A stretch of 64,000 nucleotides of DNA. It comes from Campanula takesimana (lineage: Eukaryota; Streptophyta; Magnoliopsida; Asterales; Campanulaceae). Positions 1 through 11,573 of this stretch are shown here, piece after piece. A program made the position numbers and the translations under genes. How positions within the stretch are numbered: position 1 is the stretch's first letter; every line of letters begins with the position of its first letter. Location: the NCBI GenBank assembly GCA_026119855.1, contig JAOWBW010000764.1, positions 248,001 through 312,000 on the forward strand. Direction: 5' to 3'. The notes beneath the pieces are model-generated. The model was not told the DNA's origin and searched no databases. It saw only the letters and a program-made list of their open reading frames with translations.

Positions 1-573
1 ATAATGAGGAGTCTGAGTGGACTAAGGGTTTATTTCAAAGCCCTTATGTTAGTGCCCGTACCAAGAAAATGGGGGAACCAAGCACTGAGAACAATGAGCC
101 CAAGATGGTTGATTCAATCATAGCCTACATAGATCAACTCTTCAACGGTCTCAACTTGGGGAAAGGCTTCGATACAAGCCTCTATCAGTCATCCATTCTC
201 ATGAACATAATGGGTTCCCTCCCCGACAAGTTCAAGATGCCCGACATCAGCAAGTTCAAGGGCAACTCTTGTCCTATGTCACACATCGAGACTTACATTT
301 GGGCTATGGTGCCGAAGAAGGTCTCACCCAAGGTTATCGCACAATGCTTCCCCCTTACTCTCGATGGGCGGCAAAGGATTGGTATGCTACTCTCCCGCTC
401 ACAGTCCGTCTCGATTGGGACGCCGCCATGCTTACCTTTAAGAGTCAATACCAAGGCAACATCACCCACCGGCCAACCAAGAAAGAGCTTGAAAACACCA
501 CTCAAAGAGACAACGAGTCCTTCATTGACTTCACGAGAAGGTGGAATGACAAGCTCGCTGAGATTGTCGAGAG
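1..573 (+). pseudogene. Ty3/gypsy gag fragment (Tat-like), frameshifted
   Basis: Translation shows a retrotransposon gag (capsid) region. One frame from position 69 gives a stretch ending in KFKMPDISKFKGNSCPMSH, the usual start of the gag core. From about 365 the homology moves to the frame that opens at 269, with AAKDWYATLP, FKSQYQGN and NESFIDFTRRWNDKL, so at least one frameshift is present. The TRRW pattern is typical of Tat-type gypsy gag. The reading stops at 574, where a copia LTR begins. The rest of the element is not recognisable on the far side of the copia insertions. Gag would package element RNA in cytoplasmic particles; this copy cannot. The class is fairly sure, the clade is inferred. 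Confidence 0.75.
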
Positions 574-2089
574 TGTTGGGTTTCTGAGTAACATGCGCAA
601 CGGAATTAAGCATTTAAAATTTAATGAAACCCAAATCCCATAGATCTATTCATATGATTAAGTCAAATACAATATAATGAATACTAGAATACTAACCCTT
701 GATGCCTTTGATTTTTGCAACCTTGAATTCGATGGAGGCTTGAAACCTTGATCACGAACATAGTAAGAATCACGAACTTTGAAGATGATAAGTTTCACCC
801 TCTAGCGGTATCCACACCACGAACGAATATCAAGAACACTTGATCTTGGTTGCTAGACCAAAATTGTGAAACACGTTTTCACAATTAATATGAACTATAT
901 GAAATTTTATTTGTGTATTATTTTGTTCTTCAATCTAGGATGTCTTAGAATAAAATAAAACCTCTCTTAAACTCTTTGAGATTTTCGCAAAAGCATTAGC
1001 TTTGATTCTGGCCTAATTTTGCTGTTTATATACAAGTTAGACCTATTCCAAATAGGAAACTTGTGTCTAAACCCGTCCAAAATTCTTTTCCAAATCAAAT
1101 CAGGAAACCAGTCCCGACATGGTGTGCGGCCGCCCAAAACAACCTGTGCGGCCGCACATCTATCTGGAAGGTTCTGATACTTTTTGAGCCAAGTTGTGCG
1201 GCCGGCCAAACCCTTTTGTGCGGTCGCACACCTGCCCCAGATTTCCCTAATTTCCAAATTCCTCCAAAGTCCTTCGACTCAATATTCCGATATAGTCCTT
1301 ATTTAAGATTCGTTCTATTGTGGTGACCCTCTAGGATTATACTAAGTTGGCAATGGATTCAAACATGAAACCATAAGAAATGATTAGGTTCTAGCAAACC
1401 GTCATACCTACCTAAATAGTATAACTAGATACAAGTTCGCATTCCTTTAGAACATGTCATAATCCCTTTGTCCACGATGTCATTGAACACAAGTCATGGT
1501 CAATAAGTCAACTTGTATTGTTCAATACTTTCTCGATTCTGAATATGTTGATAATCCAAATGACATTGATCCAATCAATCCATTTGAGTTTGGCCAAACA
1601 TTTCACCAACATCATTCCTTCGAGGGGCCCAAGCTTGACATCTCTCCGAAGAAGGACAAATCCAATTAGCTTATTATTCTTCCCTACGTAAATCCGATTA
1701 TTCCAATCATACCCTTTATAACTACCATGTTAAGGCAGCGTTTGAATATGTCAAACATAATCTTCATCAAGTGGAAGACTATAATAACTTCATATCTAAG
1801 GATTTAAATGACATAACTAATATGAGATTTATATATGACATAGACCATGACATAAATCTCATACAGCGGGTCATGTCCAGTACCTTGTTCCAAACAAGTA
1901 CCTATAAATCTAACATGATCATCCCATGATCATTTAGCCTTTATACTAGTGCTTAACAAGCTCTAGGGACAAAGATTATTATAAGCAAACATAAGCAACA
2001 ATAATAATCTTATTATCTCTTTATCATCATGAATAAAATGATAACTTATACAACGTTTAACAAACGTGCCTAGGGCACCAACACCAACA
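574..2089 (-). repeat. 3' LTR of copia A
   Basis: On the plus strand it begins TGTTGGGTTT and ends CACCAACACCAACA, giving TG...CA ends. It matches 7196-8604 closely and, in reverse complement, 8605-10108 and 11574-13083. On the element strand, a TATA box (TTATATACAA on plus, 1026-1035) lies about 90 bp downstream of a four-site palindromic cassette at 1123-1230. Confidence 0.9.
1123..1230. promoter_or_regulatory. Four-site palindromic cassette in LTR A
   Basis: Sites start at 1123, 1145, 1195 and 1217. The site at 1145 is the perfect 14-bp palindrome TGTGCGGCCGCACA; the others are near copies. Spacing is 22, 50 and 22. The right LTR repeats the layout at 7744, 7766, 7816 and 7838. The function is unknown; the position upstream of the TATA box suggests promoter control. 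Confidence 0.7.
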
Positions 2090-2106
2090 ATCTCCCACTT
2101 GCCCTA
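2090..2106 (-). other. Polypurine tract of copia A
   Basis: On the minus strand TAGGGCAAGTGGGAGAT directly abuts the 3' LTR, the usual place for plus-strand priming in copia elements. Confidence 0.75.
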
Positions 2107-2500
2107 GGCCCAATCTCTAGGTATCCAATACCCTTGGACCCAACATGACCATCATGTTTAGCTTGTGGAAGTTCCTTTGTTAGCATGTCCGCAACGTTAT
2201 CATTACTTGGTACTTGGCATATATTTACGTCTCCCTTATCAACGATTTCTCGAACGATAAGAAAACGCCTAAGTATGTGTTTGGATTTGGGATGTGCTCT
2301 TGGTTCCTTTGCTTGATTCAATAGCACCACTATTGTTACTAATAATGTCTATTGGATTAGCAATACTAGGAACCATCTCAAGTTCTCCAACGAACTTCTT
2401 AATCCAAACAGTTTCCATCGCAGCATCCAATGCAGCAATATACTTAGTTTTAGTCGTAGAATTAGTGAATGTATTCTGCTTGGAACCATTCCAACTTATA
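2107..2500 (-). pseudogene. Copia RNase H relic
   Basis: Minus-strand translation of 2107-2330 contains HPKSKHILRRFLIVREIV, then NVADMLTKELPQAKH, the C-terminal RNase H signature of copia polyproteins (SKHI...R...NVADxLTK). Further upstream on the minus strand the pattern KTKYIAALDAAMETVWIKKF and ISNNSGAI is readable, matching the usual KTEYIA...W...CDNSGAI region, though an acidic catalytic residue is replaced by S. Frames are interrupted, so this is a pseudogene. It fixes the orientation of element A. Confidence 0.75.
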
Positions 2501-5019
2501 GTTCCACTATTTTACATATGCACAAAACCTGATTGCGATCTATTATCATCTTTGTTGATTTGGAAGCATGCATCCGAGATCATCTTCCATACCTTCATAG
2601 ATCATAAACGAATCTTTAGTTCTTCTAAAGTACTTTAAGAATCGCTCTCATAGCCATCCAGTGAATCTCACGGGTGTCGGATTGATATCTACTCATCATG
2701 CTCCAAGCATTAGATATATCCGGCTTAGTACTTATCATGGCATCATAGATCTAATTGCCGAAGCAAATGGCATCTCATTCATTTTCTCATGCTCATCTTT
2801 TGTCTTTAGGACATTGAGTCTTGCTTAGAAAAACTCCATGTAACACTGACAAATGTCCTCTCTTAGAATTTTCCTTTCGGAATCTTCTTATGACTTTGTC
2901 AATGTATGTAGATTGGCTTTAAACCATTCAGCTTCCTTGATCTATCTCCATAGATCTTAATGCCAATGACTTAAGCGGCTTCATCCATATTCTTCATTGC
3001 GAAACACTTTCTTAACCAAATCTTTACAGATTAAAGTGTAGGAATGTCGTTTCCAATGAGCAATATGCCATCCACATATTAGATAGGGAATAGCACCAGG
3101 CTCCCACTAATCTTCTTGTATATACAAGATTCATCTTCGTTATTGATCAAGCCAAACTCTATGACTTATCAAAACGGAGATTCCAACTCCCAAAAGCTTG
3201 CTTCAATCCATCCAATGAATCTTCGCAACTTTCATACCTTTTAGAATTTTCTTGACTATCAAAACCTTTAGGTTGTATCCAGTACATCCTTAAGTGAGTT
3301 CCCGTTGAGGAACGCTTGTTTTGATATCATTTTGTCAAATTTCATATTTCAAATATGAACATGTGACTATGAAAATTCTAATAAGTTTCTTGCTACCCAT
3401 GTAAGTTTTTCTCCAAGAAAAGTCATTCATCTCCTTTGGTTTTTACACCTTAGGTTAGAATGATCAAGTTCCAAACTTGATTATTATACATGAATTGCCT
3501 TATAGATTTTACGACTCCAAGCCATTAATCTAAATGTGGAGTTGATATTGCATCTTTGATAGGTGGTAAATACTTCATTCTAAATGAACTTTACCTCAAT
3601 ACTTTCTATTTCGAAATATCCAAGATTTCTTCTAATAGATTGTATTTTATCATGTGTGCAAGTACTTGTATATCTTGAACAGATTTTCACAACCCCTTGT
3701 GTAAACTTGTTCAACTTCCATCATAGGTTAAATACTATTTTCTAGGTCTCGAACCATTCGAAATATGTTTAACTCCCACTGATTCTTTTAGAGATAAACC
3801 TTTTATCTAGAAAAGTATCATCATAAGCAACAAACCATTTGTTTCTTATGAGTAAAATTTTATCCTCAAATTTCCTTAGGATATCCCATGAAAATATATT
3901 TATTAGATTTAAATGTGAGTGTGTCCCAGACAACTCCTTTCCAAAAGGTCTCACCATCTTAAATCTTTATGAAAGACAAACCCAGTTTTTCTTTCACCTT
4001 TTAACCTCTTTTGATGGAACTCAAATTAGTGTAATCATAGCGGTTTCAAATACATAACCCCAAAACAAATAATGGAAGATCATTCTGACATTGTCATCTA
4101 ATGAACCATACCAAACAAGGTTCTTATACTTCCATGTAGACACATCATTTAGAATGATGTTCTTAGTGAAGTTAATTTGTGAAACCCTTTCACAGCTTTA
4201 ATGATGACTGTCAAATTCTTGGTTTAATTATTCATCATCATGATTGAATCAGAATCTTTGAACAGTTTTACCAAGTCCGACCAAAATTCTCTTTTAGCTA
4301 CTTAATGCACCATATACATTGATATGTATTAGGTCAGGTAAGATATTAGCCTTTCACTATTCATAGTAAAAGATGTCTTGGTCCAAGTAATAAGATTTGA
4401 ATAAATCATGTGATTCCAAATCATATGACTTAAAACTCCGTTCCATGGAATTTTAGATATGCATTTCTTATTTATATGATCAAAACAATAATACATAAAG
4501 AATTTGATTATTTATGTTATAATCCTCAGTTATTATTTCGTTCTTCAAGATTTAGGATATAAAATTTATTTATATGATAACACAATTAAGTAAATCATAA
4601 TAAATAAAACACCTTTCTTATTCCAAATAAGAAATAAATATCTTTCATTATCTTATAACAAAATAATATTTTCTACTTCATGAGTAAAGTCACTTTACAA
4701 GTGTTCTACGAATAATGTTGCAACCATTGCATCATTACCATTCATAGATCAAACTTTACTATACGTAGTCTTTCAATTTACTAATTATTGCAAATTTTAC
4801 AAATGTGGGATTCACATCCGGTATCCAATACCCAATAATTAAATTTAGAAAGATTGATTTATAACATAAATATTCCGAGTGGTAGTCCCACTACCATTCT
4901 CTTTTATTGATCGTCCAAAATTTTTTACTACAATTCTAAATGGTCAATCCAATTGCCATTTTACCAAATTGCATCAATAAGAGTTATTATTTTATTTAGC
5001 CATAATTATTTCCTTTAGG
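2501..5019 (-). pseudogene. Degraded pol interior of copia A
   Basis: No reading frame longer than about 115 codons is present and no intact catalytic motif could be read. The position between RNase H and gag relics implies former integrase and reverse transcriptase, with deletions because about 2.5 kb is too short for both. AT-rich with many stops. No other gene is seen here. Confidence 0.45.
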
Positions 5020-5720
5020 TTTGACAACGCTTGTCTTACCTTTCTTTGGCACTTGGCCCTTTTCCTATCATGAACCATGAGCACTGGAGAACCTTTCTCC
5101 ATCATCTTCATCTCCGCAGTTTTCAGCATATCATGCAACTCGGAGAGATTCTTATCCATTCATACAAGTTATAGTTCATCACAAAGTGATTTGTGATTAT
5201 AACTCTTTAGCAGTGAATTAAGAATAAGATCCATGGCTAGCTCCAATTCAATTGGACTGCTAAGTTTCTCAAGATGCTCTACGTAGCCTTTTATCTTAAG
5301 CATGTGTGGTTCCACTTGTTTCCCTTTACTCCTTTTGCAAGAAGTGAATGCAACAATGGTTTAATACCTCTCTTGCTTAGATTGCTCTTTGAAACATGTA
5401 ACTCAACTCCACGCTTATCTAATAAGCTTCCACAAGTTCTAAACTTTGTTGGAGTTTTGAGCACATAATCGCGAGCATGAGACAACTCACATTCCCAGAA
5501 TCATACTCATGATTCTTGTGATTGTCTATTCCGGCATTGGGTTCTTTAGGAATAGGCCCATCAAGAATTTACAACCCATCTTCTTGCCTTATCCTTATCA
5601 AGGATTGATCACAATCCATGAAGTTTGTACCATTCTCTTGAAGCTTATCCTTATCAAGGATTGATCACAACGATTTTAAGTTGTCATTATCTACAACTTA
5701 TGCAAAATTTCCAAAATTTT
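5020..5720 (-). pseudogene. Copia gag relic of element A
   Basis: Minus-strand translation near 5291-5485 contains a region ending in LLHSLLAKG that corresponds to THVLHSLLAK in the better preserved gag of the related element A' (13209-13771). Adjacent AT-rich sequence near 5760-5820 mirrors the A' leader just upstream of its gag ATG (13084-13208). The frame is broken repeatedly. Assignment rests on this similarity and on position beside the primer-site end. Confidence 0.6.
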
Positions 5721-7181
5721 ACAAGTACCAATCTCATTAAAGAGATAAATAATGTATTTTCCAAAAATACTCCCACTAAATTATACAACCTTCTTTATAC
5801 ATCCAATGTATAGTATAATTTAAATGGGTTAAGATCCCGCTTTAATTTAATTTTAAGTACGCTTTGGCGCACCGCTCAAAATCAAATTAATTAGGTAGAT
5901 AACTCTTGTCAATCATATCTCATATGACTCTCGGTTCTTTTCATGAGATTCTTTAAGAAATCCAATTTCAAAAAGCATGTTAAATCTCATCTTTGCCTTA
6001 AGCCCAAAACTGTTTTGACGCTTAATTAAGTCCAACCATTTTAAACGCATAGGAAACTCTTATTCACTCATCTTGCTCATACATGAATAAAATCAATGCA
6101 CCTCGCTTTGGCGAGCCCACACAAAATTACCCATGCATAAACAAGTGTTTTAATCATGGCATGGCAAAGAGACTTAAAACTTTCTTGAAGGCTTATCACA
6201 TATAGCGTACAACATATTTATGAGCACACAAGATAAACATGTTACGCATCAAGTTTAGCCACTAAATTAATAATCATTAATTTAAGCATAATATATATGT
6301 GTCATTAGTTTCTCTATGATTATGAGGATGAGACTATTTGAACTTTGGTTATCATCTCCAAATCAAGACAACAAGAAGTGCGGCCGAACTAAGCCATTGG
6401 CAACCACAATTCCGCACTAATTCAAGAAACCAAGAAAGTAGTCCATGTGGCCGAAACTAAGCAATAGATGGTCTCGATGAACGTAGGCCAATTGCATTCA
6501 CAATTCTACATGGATCTCCAATCATTGAATCAAGAACTTTGTTTCTCAATTTTAGCAATTATGAACTCTTCATAATTCTAACTTCGTTTTATCTTTGAAA
6601 CTTTGATTGCAATCAAGTTTGGGAAACACAATCTCGATGAACGTAGATTAGCCATCCAACCTTGAATCAATCTCAGAATCAAACGACTAAAACAAATAGG
6701 AATTCAAACCAACTAAATCCACCCCGCGACCCAAAAAGAACCCCAGCCCAGACCAGAAGGTCCGGCCGGGTCCTTACTTTGGTCCGGTCGGACCTACCTC
6801 AAAATTCCAGCTTCTGACCATCATTGTGCGGCCGCCCAAGAAAGACTGTGCGGTCGCCCAAACATGTGCGGCCGCCCATGTTTTTTTGTGCGGTCGCACA
6901 GTAGCATCAGAATGATTTTCAGAGTTCGAAATTTGTCTCAAAATTGTTTTCCCCGATTATTAAAACTTTGATCCAATCAAAAGTTAATAATCAAACAATT
7001 CAGAATCCAACATAATTTTTAGTGCGATTCAATAGTGCGATTAAAGTTGTAAAACAATAAACCACATAGAATCATATAACACATAAACATCATATAATCC
7101 AATATTCATATCATGCTAGGCATACAAACAATTTATATACACACAACATGATCTAAGTATTGAAATAATCAACATGAATGG
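5721..7181 (-). other. Untranslated leader of copia A with internal cassette
   Basis: Non-coding leader between gag and the primer site. It holds a second palindromic cassette: TGTGCGG-type sites starting at 6825, 6847, 6865 and 6887 (spacing 22, 18, 22), preceded by two GGTCCGG-type sites at 6759 and 6781 (spacing 22). The same leader, with other palindromes, is found in element A' at 10123-11573. Confidence 0.7.
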
Positions 7182-7194
7182 GGCTCTGATACCA
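7182..7194 (-). other. Primer binding site of copia A (tRNA-Met)
   Basis: The minus strand reads TGGTATCAGAGCC, complementary to the 3' end of initiator methionine tRNA, one base from the LTR. This marks 7196-8604 as the 5' LTR. Confidence 0.9.
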
Positions 7195-7195
7195 A

Positions 7196-8604
7196 TGTTG
7201 GGTTTCTGAGTAACATGCACAGCGGAATTAAGCATTTAAAATTTAATGAAATCCAAAGCCCATAGATCCATTCATATGATTAAGTCAAATATAATATGAT
7301 GAATACTAGAATACTAACCCTTGATGCCTTTGATTTTTGAAACCTTGAATTCGATGGAGGTTGAAACCTTGATCACGAACATAGTAAGAATCACGAACTT
7401 TGAAGATGATAAGTTTCACCCTCTAGCGGTATGCACACCACGAACGAATATCAAGAACACTTGATCTTGGTTGCTAGACCAAAATTGTGAAACACGTTTT
7501 CACAATTAATATGAACTATATGGAATTTTATTTGTGTATTATTTTGTTCTTCAATCTAGGATGTCTTAGAACAAAATAAAACCTCTCTCAAACTCTTTGA
7601 GATTTTCAAAATAGCATTAGCTTTGATTCTGGCTGAATTTTGCTGTTTATATACAAGTTAGACCTATTCCAAATAGGAAACTTGTGTCTAAACCCGTCCA
7701 AAATTCTTTTCCAAATCAAATCAGGAAGCCAGTCCCGATATGGTGTGCGGCCGCCCAAAACAACCTGTACGGCCGCACATCTATCTGGAAGGTTCTGGTA
7801 CTTTTTGAGCCATGTTGTGCGGTCGCCCAAACCCTTTTGTGCGGTCGCACACCTGCCCCAGATTTCCCTAATTTCCAAATTCCTCCAAAGTCCTTCGACT
7901 CAATATACCGATATAGTCCTTATTTAAGATTCGTTCTATTGTGTGTGACCCTCTAGGATTATACTAAGTTGGCAATGGGCTCAAACATGGTTTCATAAGA
8001 TATGATTAGGTTCTAGCAAACCGTTATACCTACCCAAATAGTATAACTAGATACAAGTTCGCATTCCTTTAGAACATGTCATAATCCCTTTGTCCACGAT
8101 GTCATTGAACACAAGTCATGGTCAATAAGTCAACTTGTATTGTTCAATACTTTCTCGATTCCGAATATGTTGATAATCCAAATGACATTGATCCAATCAA
8201 TCCATTTGAGTTTGGCCAAACATTTCACCAACATCATTCCTTCGAGGGGCCCAAGCTTGACATCTCTCCGAAGAAGGACAAATCCAATTAGCTTATTATT
8301 CTTCCCTACGTGAATCCGATTATGCCAATCATACCCTTTATAACTACTGTGTTAAGGCAGCGTTTGAATATGTCAAACATAATCTTCATCAAGTGGAAGA
8401 CTATAATAACTTCATGTCTAAGGATTCAAATGACATAACTAATATGAGATTTATATATGACATAGACCATGACATAAATCTCATACAGCGGGTCATGTCC
8501 AGTACCTTGTTCCAAACAAGTACCTATAAATTTAACATGATCATCCCATGATCATTTAGCCTTTATACTAGTGCTTAACAAGCTCTAGGGACAAAGATTA
8601 TTAT
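7196..8604 (-). repeat. 5' LTR of copia A, outer end missing
   Basis: Matches 574-2089 over nearly all its length, but stops at ACAAAGATTATT, where the left LTR continues for about 80 more bases. Element A' starts at the next base in the opposite orientation. The cassette sites are at 7744, 7766, 7816 and 7838, and a TATA box (TTTATATAC on plus) lies at about 7646-7656. Confidence 0.85.
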
Positions 8605-10108
8605 TGTTAGTAGTGGTGCCCTAGGCACGTTTAATAAACGTTGTAATTGTTATCATTTATTTCATATCAATAAAGAGATGTTTTGATTATTATTGTTGTT
8701 CATGTTTACTTATAATAATCCCCGTCCCTAGTACTTGTTAAGCACTAGTATAAAGACTAAATGATCATGGGATGATCATGTTAGATTTATGGGTACTTGT
8801 TTGGAACAAGGTACTGGACATGACCCGCTGTATGAGATTTATGTCATGGTCTATGTCGTACATATATCTCATATTAGTTATGTCATACGAATCCTTAGAC
8901 ATGAAGTTATTATAGTCTTCCACTTGATGAACATTATGTTTGACATATTCAAACGCTACCTTAACACGGTAGTTATAAAGGGTATGATTGGCATAATCGG
9001 ATTCCCGTTTGGAAGAATAATTAGCTAAATGGATTTGTCCCTCCACGGAGAGATGTCAAGCTTGGGCCCCTCGAAGGAATAATGTTGATGAAATGTTCGG
9101 CCGGACTCAAATGGATTGATTGGATCAATAGCATTTAAATTATCAACATATTCGGAATCGAGAAAGTATTGAACAAGACGAGTTGACTGTTTGACCATGA
9201 CTTGTGTTCAATGACATCGTGGACAAAGGGATTATGACATATTCTAAAGGAATGCGAACTTGTATCTAGTTATACTATTTGGGTAGGTATGACGGTTTGC
9301 TAGAACCTAATCATATCTTATGGGATCATGTTTTACCCCATTGCCAACTTAGTATAATCCTAGAGGGTCACACACACAATAGAACGAATATTAAATAAGA
9401 GGACCATATTGGAATTTAGGGTCGAAGGACCTCAAAGGAATTTCTGAATGAATTCTGGGCTTCCTGGTCAACCGAGCGGGCGCTTGGGTTGGACCAGGAG
9501 GGTGCCTGAATGAATTCTAAAATAACTGGACCTTCTGGTAAAATAAGCGCGGCCGGGGACCAGACAGGCGGGCGGTCTGGCGACAGAAAAATTCTTAATT
9601 CGATTAGGAAAGGTTTTTGGCACAAGTTACCTATTATTTGGAATAGGTCTAAATTGTATAAAAACCAATTCGGCCAGACCATGAAAACAAGTGATTTTGT
9701 GAGTCTCAAAGAGTTTGAGAGAGATTTTATTTTGTTCTAAACATCCTTGATTGAGGAACAAAATAATTCACAAATAAATTCCATATAGTTCTTTATTAAA
9801 TTGTGAAAGAGTGTTTCATAATTATTGGTCTAGCAACCAAGATCAAGGAGCCTCTTGATATTCGTTCGAAGTGTGGATACCACTAGAGGGTGAATTTTAT
9901 CATCTACAAAGTTCGTGATTTTGTCCGTGATAAAGCTTCAAGTTTCTCCACCAAGACCAAAGAAAACTTTGATAGTCATCAAGGGTTAGTTTACTCCTTT
10001 ATTCATTATGTTGTATTTGATTTAATCATATGAACGGATCCATGGCTTTGGGTTTCTTAAAATTTTAATTGCTATATTCCGCTGCGCATGTTACTTGGAA
10101 ACCCAACA
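8605..10108 (+). repeat. 5' LTR of copia A'
   Basis: Starts TGTTAGTAGTGG and ends AACCCAACA, directly followed by the primer site. It aligns throughout with the reverse complement of the copia A LTR. A TATA box (TGTATAAAAA, about 9655) lies roughly 75 bp downstream of a cassette whose site cores start at 9476, 9498, 9547 and 9568. Confidence 0.9.
9474..9582. promoter_or_regulatory. Cassette in the LTR of A'
   Basis: Four GC-rich sites of the GAGCGGGCGCTT type occupy the place that TGTGCGGCCGCACA sites hold in LTR A, with spacing 22, 49 and 21. Flanking LTR sequence is shared between A and A', so only the sites differ in kind. Confidence 0.65.
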
Positions 10109-10109
10109 G

Positions 10110-10122
10110 TGGTATCAGAGCC
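10110..10122 (+). other. Primer binding site of copia A'
   Basis: TGGTATCAGAGCC begins two bases after the LTR end; complementary to initiator methionine tRNA. Confidence 0.92.
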
Positions 10123-11573
10123 CCGTTCATGTTGATTAATTCAATACTTGGATCATGTTATATGTATATAAATTGTTTATGTGCCTAGCATGATATGAAT
10201 ATTGGATTATATGTTTTATGTGTTTTGTGATTTTATGTGGTTTATTGATTTGCAACTTTAATCGCACGATTCAATCGCAATAAAAATTATGGTGGATTCT
10301 GAATTATTTCGATTATTGATTTTTGATCAGATCAAAGTTTTAATAATCGGGGAAAATAATTTTGAGACAAAAATTTTCGAACTTTAAAATTCTGTACCAT
10401 TCTGACCAAACAGGCGCCCGCTCGCTGGGGACCAGGCGGCCGCTTGATTCAGGCGCGCGCTCGGTCAATACCAGGCGGGCGTTCTCTCTTCAGAATTGTT
10501 CTGATTTTGGTTAAAATCTGAATATGGAATTTTTGATAAAATTCAACAAAACCAGTAACAGAACCAGTCCAGACTTGCTGATCTGGAATGGGTTTTGGGT
10601 AGTTGGTTGGTGTGTGGATTTTGGGGTTTGATTTTCCTATTTGTTTTAGTCTTGTGATTCCTAGATTGGTTCAAGTTTTGGATGGCTAATCTGCGTTCAT
10701 CGAGATTGTGTTTCCTAAAATTGATCGCAATCAAAGTTTCAAAGATAAAACGAAGTTAGAATTATGAAGAGTTCATAATTGCTAAAATTGAGAAACAAAG
10801 TTCTTGATTCAAAGATTGGAGATCCATGTGGAATTGTGGATGCAATTGGCCTACGTTCATCGAGACCATCTATTGCTTAGTTTCGGCCACATGGACTACT
10901 TTCTCGGTTTCTTGAATTAGTGCGGGATTGTGGTTGCCTAATGGCTGAGTTCGACCGCACTTCTTGTTGTCTTGATTTGGAGATAATGACCAAAGTTGAA
11001 ATAGTCTCATCGTCATAATTATAGAGAAACTAATGACACATAAATATCATGCTTAAATTAATGGGATTAATTTAGTGGCTAAACTTGATGTGTAACATGT
11101 TTATATTATGTGCTCATAAATGTGTTATATGCTATATGTGATGAACCTTCAAAGAAAGTTTTAAGTCCTTCATTGCCATGCCATGATTAAAACACTTGTT
11201 CATACATGTGTAATCTTGATGTGGGTTCGCCTCCGCGAGGTGCATTCATTTTATTCATGTATGAGCAAGATGAGGTTCATTAATTTAATGTGGGCTTGCC
11301 TCCGCAAGGTGCATTAAATTGAATGGTTCCTATGCGTTTAAAATGGTTGGACTTAATTAGGCGTCAAAACGGTTTTGGGCCTAGGCAAAAGATGATATTA
11401 TACATGTTTTTTGAAATTGGATTTCTCAAAATCTCATAAAAGGATCTAAGAATCATATGGGATATGATTGACATGATTGTCTACCTAATTAATTTAGTTT
11501 TGAGCGGTCCGCCTCCGTGGACTCAAAAGTTAAATTAAAGATGGATCTTAGCCCAGTTAAATTATATTATACA
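10123..11573 (+). other. Leader of copia A' with internal cassette
   Basis: Non-coding leader homologous to 5721-7181 reversed. The internal cassette has sites starting at 10414, 10436, 10453 and 10475 (spacing 22, 17, 22), of the GCGCCCGC, GCGGCCGC and GCGGGCGT kind, similar to the LTR sites of this same element. Confidence 0.7.

Larger units (their letters stand above)
574..8604 (-). mobile_element. Copia element A, decayed, minus strand
   Basis: Two related LTRs (574-2089 and 7196-8604) flank a minus-strand interior with a primer site beside the right LTR and a purine tract beside the left LTR. Coding remnants run RNase H, degraded pol, gag from left to right, as expected for a minus-strand copia. 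The interior is only about 5.1 kb with no long reading frame, so the element is inactive and partly deleted. The right LTR lacks its outermost 80 bases or so, where the inverted element A' begins. The five bases left of the element are GAGAG; the matching duplication on the right is not found because that end is broken. Confidence 0.85.

Noticed and set aside
1145..1158. GCGGCCGC (NotI) sites as cloning or vector contamination
   Set aside because: They recur in several natural LTRs with fixed spacing, and the same positions in related LTRs hold other GC-rich palindromes. No vector sequence surrounds them.
1123..1230. Cassette as an RNA dimer-initiation (kissing-loop) signal in the element leader
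   Set aside because: In the LTRs it lies upstream of the TATA box wherever one is readable, so it should not be in the 5' leader of the RNA. The internal cassettes of A and A' could still act that way, so the idea is only set aside for the LTR copies.
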